Numbered from the stretch's first letter, positions 24,551-32,525 are shown. The stretch is 64,000 nt of DNA from Sinorhizobium sp. B11 (GCA_039725955.1 CP091034.1:2108001-2172000), one strand, 5' to 3'. The notes: a model not told the origin generated them from the sequence alone. Made by a program: numbers and translations.

Positions 24551-25705
24551 ATGCCTTATTCTCCTGAACCATTGATTGCTGCCCGCTTCCGCCGTCCGGG
24601 AGAAGAAATCGTCGTCTCCGCGAATGAGCGCAGCCTGCTGAAACTCATCTGGCGCAATCCCGGCCTGTCGCGATCCGAGATCACCGGCCACACCGACCTG
24701 ACGCAGCAGTCGGTCCATCGCATCATCGACCAGCTCGTCGAGCGCGGTATCGTTTCGCTGGGGTCTCCCAAGCCCGGGCTCGGCCGCGGTCAGCCGAGTC
24801 CCATGCTCAGCCTCAACGGCCGCCACGCCTATTCGGTCGGCATTTCCGTCAATTCCGACGTGGTCGATATCTGCCTGGTAGACCTGTCGGGCAATGTGCT
24901 CGGCGAAAGCGATATCTCGCTGAGGGAGCTCAGCATGAACCAGGCGCTGGATCGCGTGCGCAACCGCATCGCCGAACTGCAGCAGTTGAACGGCCTCGAT
25001 GACGAGACCTTCTTCGGCATCGGCTTCGGCATTGCCGGCGCTCTGATATCAGGGACAAAATATAATGCCTCGATGCCGCTGCATGAATGGTCGTTGATCG
25101 AGCTTGGGCCGCTTCTGAGCGATCTCTTCAAGAAGCCCGTCTGGCTCCTGAATGGCGGCAGCGCCGGCGCAGTCGCCGAGGCGATGTTCGGCGTCGGGCG
25201 TTTCATCAAGCATTTCGCCTATCTCAGCTTCAACTACGGCTTCGGCGGCGGCCTGATCAACGACGGCGAACTCCTGGCCGGCGGTAACGGCAATGCCGGC
25301 GAATTCTCGGGCATGTTTGACGATGAAGAGACCACCCGCCGCCCCGCTCTGCAGCTGCTCCTGGAGAAGCTGAAGCGCCACAATGTCGATGTGCCGTCGA
25401 TACCCTATCTGCGCCGGAATTTCGATCCGAAATGGCCAGGCGTCGCGGAATGGGTCGGGGAGATCACCCCCGCCTATAACCGTCTCGTCAATGCCATCTG
25501 GGCGATCTACGACCCGCAGGCGATCGTCTTCGGCGGCCAGGTGCCGCCGGGATTGGCGCAGATGCTGAGCGAACGCACCGAACTTTTCGGACGCCCGCGC
25601 TACGGCGTGCCTCGCCCGCACCCCAAACTCATTGTGTCGGACATAGCAGGAGACGCCGCTGGCATGGGCTCGGCCATCGTCCCCTTCAAATCAACCTTCT
25701 ACTAA
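24551..25705 (+). CDS. ROK-family transcriptional regulator
   Basis: 384-residue regulator with an N-terminal winged HTH (SLLKLIWRNPGLSRSEITGH, then TQQSVHRIIDQLVERGIV) and a C-terminal ROK sugar-kinase-like fold (GIGFGIAGALISG, later YGFGGGLINDGELLAGGNGN). The classical ROK zinc cysteines are absent, as in many regulators. Divergent from the Ugp-like operon and probably its repressor, with glycerol-3-phosphate or a sugar phosphate as possible inducer. ATG 24551 fits the family N-terminus. Confidence 0.88.
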   Translation: MPYSPEPLIAARFRRPGEEIVVSANERSLLKLIWRNPGLSRSEITGHTDLTQQSVHRIIDQLVERGIVSLGSPKPGLGRGQPSPMLSLNGRHAYSVGISVNSDVVDICLVDLSGNVLGESDISLRELSMNQALDRVRNRIAELQQLNGLDDETFFGIGFGIAGALISGTKYNASMPLHEWSLIELGPLLSDLFKKPVWLLNGGSAGAVAEAMFGVGRFIKHFAYLSFNYGFGGGLINDGELLAGGNGNAGEFSGMFDDEETTRRPALQLLLEKLKRHNVDVPSIPYLRRNFDPKWPGVAEWVGEITPAYNRLVNAIWAIYDPQAIVFGGQVPPGLAQMLSERTELFGRPRYGVPRPHPKLIVSDIAGDAAGMGSAIVPFKSTFY

Positions 25706-25708
25706 CGA

Positions 25709-26116
25709 CTAGCGTAACTGCTGATCTGACGGCGCATGCTCGTTTTCGTCATAGAGCCGGACATCGGGTACAGCGGGCAGCCAGGGTTCGCGCCTGATAG
25801 TCCAGACTTCGACCATCGGGTGGATGTCGTTCGGTGCCTGATCCAGGGTGCCGATGAAGACTTCCACAGCGTCGTCGAGCATGAAGAACAGCCGAGAGCC
25901 GCAGATCGGGCAGAACGATCGTTTGTCGTAGGTGCTGATCTCACCGTCCATCTTGAACTTCGAGTGCCGCCAGTTCGCTGTGGCCGAAAAGATCGAGCCC
26001 GTCAGCTTCCGGCATTTGGTGCAGTGGCAGAGCCCGGACTGATATGGCTCGCCCTCGACTTCGTAGCGCACCGCGCCGCACATACAGCCACCCATCCTCA
26101 CGCTTTCCGTCGCCAT
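25709..26116 (-). CDS. GFA-family (glutathione-dependent formaldehyde-activating-like) protein
   Basis: 135-residue zinc-binding protein of the GFA/CENP-V fold. The cysteine pattern GGCMCGAVRY, then LCHCTKCRKLTG and FCPICGSRLF, supplies the two zinc sites. Glutathione-dependent formaldehyde activation is the named activity of one member. Most relatives have no proven substrate. ATG at 26116 with GGAGGAAGCG upstream. Convergent with the ROK gene (4-bp gap). Confidence 0.85.
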   Translation of the reverse strand: MATESVRMGGCMCGAVRYEVEGEPYQSGLCHCTKCRKLTGSIFSATANWRHSKFKMDGEISTYDKRSFCPICGSRLFFMLDDAVEVFIGTLDQAPNDIHPMVEVWTIRREPWLPAVPDVRLYDENEHAPSDQQLR

Positions 26117-26176
26117 CGCTTCCTCCACGCATCAAGGTACCGCAGAATAGCTGACAATGCGTCGAAAGCAGCCCGC

Positions 26177-26205
26177 TTGTCGGATGCGGCTCCAGGTGTT
26201 ACCAA
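26177..26205 (+). promoter_or_regulatory. Promoter candidate for the Met leader
   Basis: TTGTCG at 26177 and TACCAA at 26200 with a 17-bp spacer resemble a sigma-70 type promoter. Transcription from it would begin near 26211-26212, at the ATG of the leader peptide, giving a leaderless mRNA as known for the Sinorhizobium trp leader. Confidence 0.4.
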
Positions 26206-26211
26206 TTCCGC

Positions 26212-26262
26212 ATGGACAGAACCGTGATCAGCACGTCGGTGATGATGATGCCGCGCTCATAG
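26212..26262 (+). CDS. Met-rich leader peptide of an attenuator
   Basis: 16-codon reading frame MDRTVISTSVMMMPRS ending in TAG. It carries three consecutive ATG codons (26242-26250) just before the stop. No clear ribosome site precedes the ATG, but the promoter-like sequence would place the transcript start at or next to it. Too short to be a functional enzyme. The tandem codons for the amino acid of the downstream gene product are the mark of a ribosome-stalling leader peptide, as in the trp, phe and his leaders. I infer that ribosomes pause on the Met codons when charged Met-tRNA is scarce. Confidence 0.7.
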   Translation: MDRTVISTSVMMMPRS

Positions 26263-26303
26263 CGTGGCGGGTTTCGTGCGTCCATAATGCACCAGCGACC
26301 GCC
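26251..26303 (+). promoter_or_regulatory. Alternative attenuator pairings (anti-terminator region)
   Basis: Strand 1 CCGCGC (26251-26256) pairs with strand 2 GCGTGG (26262-26267; one G-U) around the leader stop codon. Strand 2 also contains GGCGG (26266-26270), which can instead pair with CCGCC (26299-26303), the 5' arm of the terminator. An accessory hairpin GTGCGT/ATGCAC (26276-26292) sits between. A ribosome stalled at 26242-26250 would cover strand 1, free strand 2 and prevent the terminator, giving read-through. Folding done by eye. Confidence 0.6.
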
Positions 26304-26319
26304 CTCGAGGCGGTCTTTT
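26297..26319 (+). terminator. Intrinsic terminator of the leader
   Basis: GACCGCC (26297-26303) and GGCGGTC (26309-26315) form a 7-bp GC-rich stem with a CTCGA loop, followed directly by TTTT. It sits 51 bases before the MetRS-like ATG, so by default it would end transcription early. Confidence 0.7.
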
Positions 26320-26327
26320 CATGTGTC

Positions 26328-26364
26328 GATCCGTCTCGCGGGGCAACTAGCCCTCGAAAGGATC
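26328..26364 (+). promoter_or_regulatory. Hairpin covering the ribosome site of the MetRS-like gene
   Basis: GATCC (26328-26332) can pair with GGATC (26360-26364), with an inner GGGC/GCCC stem (26341-26353). The ribosome site AAAGGA lies in the outer right arm, so the fold could lower translation. Weak evidence. Confidence 0.3.
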
Positions 26365-26369
26365 AACAG

Positions 26370-27971
26370 ATGAACAAGATCTATATCACCACTTCGATCC
26401 CCTATGTGAACGCTGCCCCGCATGTGGGCTTTGCGCTCGAACTCGTGCAGGCCGATGCCTATGCGCGCCACTTCCGACTGCTCGGCCGCGATGTCCGGTT
26501 CCAGTGCGGTACCGATGACAACAGCCTGAAGAACGTCCGCTCGGCGGAAGCTGCCGGCCTGCCTGTGGCGGATTTCGTCAATGCCAATGCCGACCGCTTC
26601 GAGCAGCTGGGGATACGGCTCGATATCTCCAACGACGAGTTCGTCCGCACTTCGCGCGACCCGCGGCATGTCGCCTGCGTGCATGCCCTGTGGAATGCCT
26701 GTGCTGACAATGGCGACCTCTACCGCAAGGCCTATGAAGGTCTCTACTGCGTCGGCTGCGAGCAGTTTTATGAACCATCCGAACTCATCGATGGGCGCTG
26801 CCCCGAGCACCGTATTCCGCTCGAACTGGTGCGGGAGGAGAACTGGTTCTTCCGCCTCTCACGTTATGGCGACCGGCTGCTGCACCTCATCGAGAGCGAC
26901 GGACTGAAGATCGTGCCGGCCCACCGGCGCAACGAAGTGCTGGCGCTGCTGCGCCGCGGCCTTGAGGATATCAGCGTCTCGCGTAGCGCCGAACGGGCAC
27001 GCGGTTGGGGTGTTCCCGTGCCTCTGAGCGATGAGGTCGTCTACGTCTGGTTCGATGCGCTGGCGAATTACCTGACCGGGCTCGGCCATGGCGCCGATGA
27101 GGAGCTCTTCAATCGCTACTGGACTGCCAGCGGTGAGCGCATCCACGTTGTCGGCAAGGGCATCTCGAAATTCCATGCCATCTACTGGCCGGCTATCCTG
27201 CTCTCGGCCGGTCTGCCGCCACCGTCGTCGATCCTGGTGCATGGCTATGTGACGGTCGACGGCAGAAAGATCGGCAAATCCGCCGGCAATGGCATCGACC
27301 CCAATAGCATAGTCGATGCCTATGGCACGCCGGATGCGCTGCGCCATTACCTGCTCCGGCATATTCGCTCGGGCGATGATGGTGACTTCTCGGCCGAGCG
27401 TCTGGAAGCCGCCTGGACAGGAGAGCTCGGCGGCCAGCTCGGCAATCTCGCCAACCGGGTCCTGGCACTGGTCTCTTCGGCTTTCGAAGGGGTCGTTCCG
27501 CCGTTGCAGGAGAGTGATTTCACGCAGGAGGCGGCACGGCTTCCAGCGAAAGTGGCTGAGGCCTTCGACGCCTATGAGCTGCATGTCGGCCTTGCGGATA
27601 TCTTCGCCTTCGTCGGTGAGGCGAACCGGCGCTTCGCCAAGGGTGCACCGTGGGTAGATGCAAAGGCACTTTCGGGGGATCTGACGACGGCGGAGAGGAA
27701 AACGACCGGCGACCGCCTCGGTGCCTGCATTGCCGAGCAGGTCTATGGGTTGGCGGTGGTGGCGCGTTGCCTCCTGCCGTTTCTGCCGCGCTCCGCCGTG
27801 GCATTGCATGGAAGATTGGGAATTGCATTGCCTGAAGTATACGGGGCGCCGCTTGTGATTGATGGAGTAAAGACGGCGTCGGATGCTGTGCTGTTTCCGA
27901 GGAGGGAAGCAGCCTCACGACACCACGGCAAGGCCCCTGCCCAACCCCTCCCCACAGGTGGAAGGGGCTAA
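26370..27971 (+). CDS. Methionyl-tRNA synthetase paralogue (class I tRNA ligase)
   Basis: 533-residue class I synthetase of the MetRS group. The N-terminal Rossmann fold starts IYITTSIPYVNAAPHVGF, where the HIGH signature reads HVGF. The usual TDEHG stretch is TDDNS. A zinc knuckle is kept (CVGCEQFYE and GRCPEH), as is the Met-pocket region WFFRLS. KMSKS reads KIGKS (GRKIGKSAGNGIDP), followed by the anticodon-binding helical domain. The last ~20 residues (KAPAQPLPTGGRG) are encoded by an intergenic palindromic repeat, so the natural C-terminus has been replaced. These changes suggest a specialised second MetRS rather than the housekeeping copy, which is not in the window. The leader upstream suggests control by Met-tRNA charging. 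Ribosome site AAAGGA. Confidence 0.85.
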   Translation: MNKIYITTSIPYVNAAPHVGFALELVQADAYARHFRLLGRDVRFQCGTDDNSLKNVRSAEAAGLPVADFVNANADRFEQLGIRLDISNDEFVRTSRDPRHVACVHALWNACADNGDLYRKAYEGLYCVGCEQFYEPSELIDGRCPEHRIPLELVREENWFFRLSRYGDRLLHLIESDGLKIVPAHRRNEVLALLRRGLEDISVSRSAERARGWGVPVPLSDEVVYVWFDALANYLTGLGHGADEELFNRYWTASGERIHVVGKGISKFHAIYWPAILLSAGLPPPSSILVHGYVTVDGRKIGKSAGNGIDPNSIVDAYGTPDALRHYLLRHIRSGDDGDFSAERLEAAWTGELGGQLGNLANRVLALVSSAFEGVVPPLQESDFTQEAARLPAKVAEAFDAYELHVGLADIFAFVGEANRRFAKGAPWVDAKALSGDLTTAERKTTGDRLGACIAEQVYGLAVVARCLLPFLPRSAVALHGRLGIALPEVYGAPLVIDGVKTASDAVLFPRREAASRHHGKAPAQPLPTGGRG

Positions 27972-28067
27972 CTCCGGGGCACCGCCTTACTTCCTCTCAA
28001 ACCTCGAAAGTCTAGAGAGCGGGAGCCGCAAATTAAGCCCTCCCCTGTGGGGAGGGTTTGGGCCGGG
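27934..28067. repeat. Rhizobial-type intergenic palindromic element
   Basis: Imperfect inverted repeat with arms of about 35 bases (27934-27971 and 28033-28067) that share the core CCCTCCCCACAGG and its complement, with about 60 bases between. Such elements are dispersed in rhizobial genomes. It overlaps the last codons and stop of the MetRS-like gene and could act as its terminator. Confidence 0.6.
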
Positions 28068-28112
28068 TTCCTTGTCGCCTCTAAAACGAGCCTTGCGCAG
28101 CAACCCCTAACC

Positions 28113-28727
28113 TCACCACATCGTCTTCGCAGCCCGTGCCGGCCATTCGCGATCGTAGGTTTCGTGGTCGAAATCCCCAACAGCATCCTTCAGCATCTGA
28201 CCGGGCGTCGGCAGATTGGCGGGGTCGACGAAATGTTCGGCATTCCAGAGCTCGGCGCGCATTACCGCCCGGGCGCACTGGAAATAGACCTCGACGATGC
28301 TGATGACGATGACCGTACGAGGATGCTTGCCGTCCATCTCGAAGCTTTCGAGCAGCGCCTCGTCATTGGACACTACCCCGCGCCCGTTGATGCGCATCAC
28401 CGTGTTCGAGCCGGGAATGAGGAACATCAGCGAGAGGCGCGGGTCGCGCACGATGTTGGAAAGCGAATCGACGCGGTTTGTTGCCGCGCCAGTCCGGCAG
28501 ATGCAACGTGGTATCGTCGACGATACGCACCACAACCGCCGATATCGCCGCGCGGCGAACAATCCAGCCCCTCAGGCCCGATAGTTTGCCAGCGCCACGA
28601 AGGGCGAGATCTCGATCATGCCCCGGTAGAGCGGCGTCAGCGCTTTCGTCACCTTGTCGACCGAAGCCTGCGACAGTCCGCCTCCATAGATCGCATTGAG
28701 CTCTTCGATCGTGCTGATGATCTTCAT
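28113..28727 (-). pseudogene. PNPOx-family (MSMEG_1061-type) flavoprotein, multiple indels
   Basis: The N-terminus starts MKIISTIEELNAIYGG (ATG 28727) and runs to SPFVALANYRA followed by TGA. The next part is readable only after frame changes (TIGPEGLDCSPRGDIGG, then RIVDDTTLHLPDWRGN, then NRVDSLSNIVRDPRLSLMF to the end). Three indels lie within about 100 bp (28480-28580) and sum to a multiple of three, so the original frame is regained. The family is FMN-dependent pyridoxamine-phosphate-oxidase-like. As it stands the FMN-binding region is scrambled. A decayed gene or a run of base-calling errors. Confidence 0.75.
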
Positions 28728-28775
28728 CTGTGTCCCGCCATGGTATCGGCCGCCTGACTTGCGGCCGGCCGGACG

Positions 28776-29726
28776 CTACACCGATGCGCGCCGCGCCGGA
28801 AGCTCTGATATCGGAATGATCTCAGCATCTTTTTTGATGTCTTCGTCGGCAAGGAAAGCCACGACTTCGCCGAGAACCGGCCCTGCCGACATGATGCGCC
28901 GGTGGCCGAAGCCATTCGCCCAGGAAAGCCGCACGTGACTGCCCGAAGCCGCATAACGCCGCGCGTGGGCGGCACTGACTTCCTTGTCGTCCTCGGCATG
29001 AATGACGAGCACCGGCTTGCCGATGCCTGCTGCCGTTTTTCCCGCGTCGAAATCCTCTAGTCTCCGGCCGGTGATACGCTGCACGGCATCCTCGAGCGCG
29101 GCCTGTGCGGGCGATTTCAGCCGCAGGATCCTTCCGAAATCGGTAAACAGCCATTGCATTTCGCTCGGCGAGCCGATCAGCACCATGCGTTCGCACGAGA
29201 CGGGCTTTATGTCCGGCAGAATAGCGGAGGCCGAGACCATCAGCGCGGCCCCGCCGAAGGAATGGCCGATGACCGCATCGAACCGTCCGAAACGCGCTTC
29301 CGCCGCCGCAATCGCCTTGACCGCCAGCCCCATATGCAGGAAGCGCCCGCCGGCGCGGCCATGACCGGGGAAATCGAGCGCGATCACTTCGGCGCCCGTC
29401 CCGGCAAGCATCGTCACCAGATCGGCCATATAGGCCATGCCGGAGCCCCATCCATGGGTAACGAGGTAGCGCTTGCGCCGCCCGAGCGCCCCGCCATTCA
29501 GTCGGTACGCATGCGCGCGCCGGCCTTCGACGGGCAACGTGAACTGCTCCGCGCCGGCCAGCCTGGCGACACCTGCCGCATACGCTGCCCTGGCTTTCTC
29601 GCCTTTCGGCTTGGCGGATGGCGTTCGGCAGAACAGCCGGAAGGCCGCCTCACCGGCAAGGCGTGGGGAAACGGCTTGCATGAGCGAAAATCCGAGGCGC
29701 GTGACCTCCAGCGCAAATTTTGCCAT
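28776..29726 (-). CDS. Alpha/beta hydrolase
   Basis: 316-residue alpha/beta hydrolase with the oxyanion stretch VTHGWGSG near residue 90, nucleophile elbow GHSFGG near 155, and the late acid and His in IHAEDDKEV and GFGHRRIM. Possibly a lipase/esterase. The substrate is unknown. ATG at 29726. Divergent from the MarR gene, with a palindrome overlapping both promoter regions, so it is probably controlled by that regulator. Confidence 0.85.
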   Translation of the reverse strand: MAKFALEVTRLGFSLMQAVSPRLAGEAAFRLFCRTPSAKPKGEKARAAYAAGVARLAGAEQFTLPVEGRRAHAYRLNGGALGRRKRYLVTHGWGSGMAYMADLVTMLAGTGAEVIALDFPGHGRAGGRFLHMGLAVKAIAAAEARFGRFDAVIGHSFGGAALMVSASAILPDIKPVSCERMVLIGSPSEMQWLFTDFGRILRLKSPAQAALEDAVQRITGRRLEDFDAGKTAAGIGKPVLVIHAEDDKEVSAAHARRYAASGSHVRLSWANGFGHRRIMSAGPVLGEVVAFLADEDIKKDAEIIPISELPARRASV

Positions 29727-29742
29727 GATGGGATTCCAATAA

Positions 29743-29758
29743 TGTTCAACACTGAACA
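29743..29758. promoter_or_regulatory. MarR operator candidate TGTTCA-N4-TGAACA
   Basis: Perfect 6-bp inverted repeat in the 45-bp gap between the hydrolase and marR-type gene starts, 13-17 bp from each start codon. Position suits autorepression and repression of the hydrolase by the MarR protein. Confidence 0.55.
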
Positions 29759-29771
29759 ATAAAGTACAACG

Positions 29772-30239
29772 ATGAACAAAAATCAATCCCTGCCCTGGGA
29801 TCATCCGCGTTTTCGCAGCTGGATCGCGGTGGCTCGCGCCTGCCAGCTCATGCAGCAGTCCCTCACCCGCTCACTCTCCGATCTCGATATCAAGCCGCCG
29901 CACCTCGATATTCTCGTCAATCTCTACCGCTTCGAAGGCATTTCGCAGCAGGAACTTGCCCGCAAGCTCCTGGTCGGCCGCTCCAATATGAGCATGCTTC
30001 TGCCGCAGATGGAAAAACGCGGCCTGATCCTGCGCCGCGACGACGAGCGCGACAAGCGCGTGCTGCGCCTGCACCTGACGCCCGAGGGACGCAAGTTGAC
30101 CGAAGAGGCCATGGCCATTCAGACCGCTCTGATCGAGCGCACGCTCTCGGCAGAACCGATCGAGCAATGCATGGCAACGGCCGATTCGATGGAGCGCATC
30201 ATCGGCGTGCTGCTGCAGGATCTGCGGGACGAGGAATAG
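29772..30239 (+). CDS. MarR-family transcriptional regulator
   Basis: 155-residue winged-helix regulator. The recognition region is ISQQELARKLLVGRSNMSML and the wing is RRDDERDKRVLRLHLTPEGR, both standard for MarR. Usually a homodimeric repressor released by a small aromatic ligand. Divergent from the hydrolase at 28776 with a shared palindrome. Confidence 0.9.
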   Translation: MNKNQSLPWDHPRFRSWIAVARACQLMQQSLTRSLSDLDIKPPHLDILVNLYRFEGISQQELARKLLVGRSNMSMLLPQMEKRGLILRRDDERDKRVLRLHLTPEGRKLTEEAMAIQTALIERTLSAEPIEQCMATADSMERIIGVLLQDLRDEE

Positions 30240-30245
30240 GCCTTT

Positions 30246-30641
30246 CTAGGCGGAAGGCTCCAGTTCTTCTTTTTCTTCATCGAACCGGCCGCGCTTTAGG
30301 AAAACCTCCAATGCCCGCTGCGCTTCGGGGACGATGCGGTCGAGCCAACCCGTTTCGATGAGAGCGTGCTCTGTAATGGTAGCCGGAGTATCGTCGCACG
30401 CCGCGACGACCAACCGGCGCAGCACCATTAACTGCTCGCGCTCTTCGATAGACATCGCTGAATTCGGAGCGATATCGCCTTCGTCGGCAACCCAATCGAA
30501 AAAGAAATTGAAGTAGCCGCTGACACCGAAGAGGCGCAAACCATCGACGCCATCCGCCAGAATACCGATTACCTCGATGATCCTGTTGCGGACTCGCTGA
30601 TCGAGCACGCGCGGAGATGGTTCGTTTTCCATAACTTTCAT
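30246..30641 (-). CDS. Hypothetical protein, 131 residues
   Basis: Acidic, mostly helical cytoplasmic protein beginning MKVMENEPSPRVLDQRVRNR, with a Phe/Tyr-rich stretch (GVSGYFNFFFDWVADEGD). No signal peptide or transmembrane segment. I do not recognise the family. Start at 30641 or 30632 (MENEP). Both lie far downstream of the longest frame, which overlaps the next gene. It ends six bases after the MarR stop, convergent, and is 46 bp downstream of the NTF2-like gene. Confidence 0.55.
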   Translation of the reverse strand: MKVMENEPSPRVLDQRVRNRIIEVIGILADGVDGLRLFGVSGYFNFFFDWVADEGDIAPNSAMSIEEREQLMVLRRLVVAACDDTPATITEHALIETGWLDRIVPEAQRALEVFLKRGRFDEEKEELEPSA

Positions 30642-30687
30642 CCCAAATGACTTCCGCAGAGACGAGCCAGCTTTTGTTCTCGTTGCT

Positions 30688-31098
30688 TCATGTCTCCGTG
30701 GTCCGGCCCTCGTCAAGCAGATCGGTCCCATAGGAATTATCGATCACACAAAGCCATTTGCCATCAAGCCTACGGAACACATAGGTCGCGCGGCGGGTGA
30801 TCGTACTCACCACGCCATCGGCTCCCGTCGTCTCCAGCACCGCCTCAGCAAGAACGAGCGCGGTATCGCCACCCTCGACGACCTGCATCCTGTCCTGCGT
30901 GATCTTGAGTGAATGGTTGAAATAATCGGCGATCGCCACGAAGGCCTTGCCGATCTTCTCCTTGCCCGAGACCTCCAGCCCCGGCCGGATGACGAGTGTT
31001 GCCTGCTCGTCGTAAAGATCCATCAGCGCATCGAAATCCTCGGCCATGATAGCGCGGTCGGCTGCATCGATAACGGTCTTTAGTTCGTGAAATGCCAT
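30688..31098 (-). CDS. NTF2-like/DUF4440 family protein
   Basis: 136-residue SnoaL/NTF2-fold protein, starting MAFHELKTVIDAADRAIMAE with the family-typical early DFDALMDLYDEQATLVIRPG. These cone-shaped folds act as small enzymes or ligand-binding proteins. No catalytic residue can be assigned with confidence. Transcribed toward the 131-residue hypothetical gene and perhaps co-transcribed with it. Confidence 0.8.
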   Translation of the reverse strand: MAFHELKTVIDAADRAIMAEDFDALMDLYDEQATLVIRPGLEVSGKEKIGKAFVAIADYFNHSLKITQDRMQVVEGGDTALVLAEAVLETTGADGVVSTITRRATYVFRRLDGKWLCVIDNSYGTDLLDEGRTTET

Positions 31099-31130
31099 AT
31101 CCGTCTCCTGTAGGGCCGGGCGACGGACAA

Positions 31131-31155
31131 AAGAAAACCCGCCTCGCCGGCGGGT
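31131..31155 (-). terminator. Intrinsic terminator downstream of ltrA-like gene
   Basis: On the minus strand a 7-bp stem (ACCCGCC/GGCGGGT, 31137-31155) is followed by TTTTCTTTT. It lies between the ltrA-like stop (31284) and the start of the NTF2-like gene (31098). Confidence 0.7.
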
Positions 31156-31283
31156 CGCATTCTGGAAGCTTTATGCGCGCAAACCCACCATTCACAAGAT
31201 GGTGCGAACAATCAGCAGGCGGTTGGCGCAAAGCTGTTCCATGCGCCGGTTTTCTCACAGGATCGGAATACTGTCCAGCCGCC

Positions 31284-32471
31284 TCAGTGCAGCGCCGGCC
31301 CGGCCGGCGCTTTCGTCAGCGACTTGTACTCCCAGGCCGCCACGACAATCAGCACCAGTGCCGCCAGGATGCCCAACACATAGACTTCCATGAAGGGCGC
31401 GAAGAATGTGCAGAGGATCAGGATGACGATGCCGGCGAGATGGGATAGCGGCAAGCGGCCGCTGGTGGCGCCCTTGAACCAGAGATTGCCGACCAGGAAC
31501 AGGCCGGAGCCGCCGAGCACGGAAGCAGCGATGGCGAGGCTGCCCGTGTCATATGGGTGCTCGAACATCCATTCCACCGCCACCGCATGCACGATGATGC
31601 CGGCAAGAACAGGGATATGCGCATAGGTGAAGGCCTGCCGCGCGAGACTGCCGGGCGTATCGGCATGTTCGATACGGTGCGCCGCCCGTTCATGGCCGAA
31701 GCGGAAATAGAGCCACCACATGGCGACCGTGCCGATGAAGCCGATCAGGAAGACGACGCCGGTGATGGCGGAAAATTCCATCTCCGAGAAGGTGCGGCCG
31801 GAAACGAGGATTGCCTCGCCGAGGCAGATGATGATGAAGAGCGCACAACGCTCCGCCATATGCGCGCCGGAAACGTCCCATTCCTCCGTCTTCGACCGGC
31901 CGAGACCGGGTACGGCAAAGGCAAGTGCCGGTCCTGTATATTCGATCAGCAACGCGATCACCCAGCAGATCAGCCGCGCTTCATGCTCCAGCAGACCGCC
32001 TGCAATCCAGAAGACACCGGCTGCCGCAAAGTAGATGGTGATGCGCACGAAATTGATGACGGCCGAGCGGCCTGCAGCCCGCATCGCATAGGTGGTGAAG
32101 AGCGAGCGGCCGACCTGCATCAACACATAGGCCGAGGCGAAGAGCAGGCCCTTCTCGCCGAAGGCCTCGGGAATGGAAGCCGAGAGCACGAGGCCGAGCA
32201 GCATCAGCACGACCAGCATCGATCGTACCGGCATGCGCTCCGGGTCCAGCCAGTTCGTGGCCCATGCCGTGAAGATCCACACCCACCAGACGGCAAACAT
32301 CATGAGTGCGGCTTCGGCAGCACCGAGCAGCGTATAATGCGCAAAGAGCGCATGCGAGAGCTGGGAGACGGAAAAGACGAAAACGAGATCGAAGAAAAGT
32401 TCCAGGAATGTGACCCTGCTGCCGGTATGCCCATGGGCCCGCAGCCAGCTCTTGTTATGCGTTTGCGTCAT
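31284..32471 (-). CDS. Low temperature requirement protein A (LtrA) family
   Basis: 395-residue polytopic membrane protein with about ten hydrophobic helices. The N-terminal family motif VTFLELFFDLVFVFSVSQLS is at residues 20-39, and a second mark HMAERCALFIIICLGEAIL lies near the middle. The family was named from a Listeria growth-in-cold locus. The transport or other role is unknown. A terminator follows. Upstream is a 54-bp gap to the DUF971 gene on the same strand. Confidence 0.9.
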   Translation of the reverse strand: MTQTHNKSWLRAHGHTGSRVTFLELFFDLVFVFSVSQLSHALFAHYTLLGAAEAALMMFAVWWVWIFTAWATNWLDPERMPVRSMLVVLMLLGLVLSASIPEAFGEKGLLFASAYVLMQVGRSLFTTYAMRAAGRSAVINFVRITIYFAAAGVFWIAGGLLEHEARLICWVIALLIEYTGPALAFAVPGLGRSKTEEWDVSGAHMAERCALFIIICLGEAILVSGRTFSEMEFSAITGVVFLIGFIGTVAMWWLYFRFGHERAAHRIEHADTPGSLARQAFTYAHIPVLAGIIVHAVAVEWMFEHPYDTGSLAIAASVLGGSGLFLVGNLWFKGATSGRLPLSHLAGIVILILCTFFAPFMEVYVLGILAALVLIVVAAWEYKSLTKAPAGPALH

Positions 32472-32525
32472 GTGCCCCCCGGCAGCTGGTGAAATTCAAA
32501 GCAATTCCAGCAAAAGTGTATAGCT

